Source: Maritalea porphyrae
GTDB lineage: Bacteria > Pseudomonadota > Alphaproteobacteria > Rhizobiales > Devosiaceae
Length of the DNA: 64,000 bases
Direction: 5' to 3'
Assembly (NCBI RefSeq): GCF_027213965.1
Contig: NZ_JAPWGX010000006.1
Location: 62,001 to 126,000, forward strand
Shown here one piece after another: positions 63,761 through 64,000 of this stretch. Within the stretch, counting starts at the first letter, position 1. Every line of letters starts with the position of its first letter. Both the position numbers and the translations under genes were made by a program. The notes beneath the pieces are model-generated. The model was not told the origin of the DNA. It saw nothing but the letters and a program-made list of their open reading frames with translations, and did not search any database.

Positions 63761-64000
63761 ATGCGCTTTTTGCCCGCCATAGCCTGTGCCAACATTCTAG
63801 CCCTATCCGCCACCTCCGCTTTTGCGGACAAATTACAAGTGGTCACCTCCATCCGCCCAATTGAATCGCTGGTGCACTATATCAGCGGCGATAAAGCTGA
63901 AGTGACAAACTTGGTGCCCGCCAATGCTTCCCCGCACAATTATGCCCTCAAACCGTCCGATGCCCGGCATTTGCAAAACGCTGACGTCATCTTTTGGATC
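63761..64000 (+). CDS. znuA: Zinc ABC transporter substrate-binding protein ZnuA, N-terminal part (runs off the window)
   Basis: Periplasmic high-affinity zinc-binding protein. The ATG at 63761 gives a signal peptide MRFLPAIACANILALSATSAFA, then DKLQVVTSIRPIESLVHYISGDKAEVTNLVPANASPHNYALKPSDARHLQNADVIFWI. The His in ASPHNYALKPSDA is the first conserved zinc ligand of cluster A-I proteins (ZnuA/TroA). About 80 residues are visible. Divergently expressed from znuC under the two Zur boxes. Confidence 0.95.
   Translation, partial: MRFLPAIACANILALSATSAFADKLQVVTSIRPIESLVHYISGDKAEVTNLVPANASPHNYALKPSDARHLQNADVIFWI

Noticed and set aside
1-64000. CRISPR arrays, insertion sequences, prophage genes and rRNA
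   Set aside because: No regularly spaced repeats, transposase or phage structural motifs, or rRNA sequence were recognised anywhere in the window.

Overview
The window comes from the chromosome of an alphaproteobacterium, most likely of the order Hyphomicrobiales (Rhizobiales). Three things point there: the gene order (prfA-ptsP-lysC next to ubiG; argJ beside secA; accA-xerD-aroK-aroB; bolA/J-domain-cobS-cobT-rpmB; SUV3-like helicase-hslR-fdxA-carD), the families present (DUF4167, DUF1178, GlxA-type AraC regulator, EI-Ntr, aerobic CobST cobaltochelatase, CarD), and a moderate base composition of roughly half G+C as judged by eye. A marine Devosiaceae-like lineage would fit, but that is a guess. 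Most of the window is ordinary core genome. I see no prophage, transposase, CRISPR array or rRNA; one tRNA gene (Arg, CCT) is present.

Layout. 1-11.7 kb: 5' end of clpB, a GlxA-family regulator, a DUF4167 protein, then a minus-strand block prmC, prfA, ptsP and lysC, with ubiG divergent. After that come an alpha/alpha-toroid protein and an ArsR/SRPBCC pair. 11.7-18.2 kb: the minus-strand run comF-grxC-nitrilase-DUF1178, a methyltransferase, an orphan Flp pilin, mutT, an SRPBCC protein, argJ and a parvulin. 18.4-27.7 kb: secA with a clear terminator, a methyltransferase, a uracil-DNA-glycosylase/methyltransferase-fold pair, an SLC13-type permease, two GNATs and an L,D-transpeptidase lipoprotein. 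27.7-34.8 kb: accA, xerD and a 48-residue membrane protein on the minus strand; aroK, aroB, a CNNM/CorC protein and a GGDEF-EAL protein on the plus strand. 34.8-36.8 kb: a DMT exporter with an unusual leader (short ORF plus terminator-like hairpin) and a DUF4386 protein. 36.8-46.9 kb: bolA, a J-domain protein, cobS-cobT, a phytase-like esterase, an M42 peptidase, a GNAT-YoaP fusion, a DsbA-fold isomerase, a queuosine-precursor transporter, rpmB and DUF3108. 47.3-54.3 kb: helicase, hslR, fdxA, carD, M48 protease and SNase-like protein. 54.3-60.8 kb: tRNA-Arg, purU, two duplicated secreted metzincin proteases (RTX/DUF4214) around a small secreted protein, and a PAS-GGDEF cyclase. 60.9-64 kb: a zinc regulon with znuC-znuB-zur-fau on one strand, znuA on the other, and two Zur-type palindromes between them.

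Functional themes. Translation and its quality control are covered by prfA, its methylase prmC, hslR, rpmB, clpB and the tRNA. Aromatic, arginine, lysine/threonine, ubiquinone, fatty-acid and cobalamin synthesis appear as single conserved steps. One-carbon folate salvage is represented by purU and fau, the latter apparently in the zinc operon. The parts least explained by known core synteny are the protease/secreted-protein locus at 55.4-59.7 kb and the structured leader at 35.7-35.8 kb; those are where I would look first for something undescribed. Many start codons were moved from the longest ORF to sites with a better ribosome-binding site; each such choice is stated in its entry.
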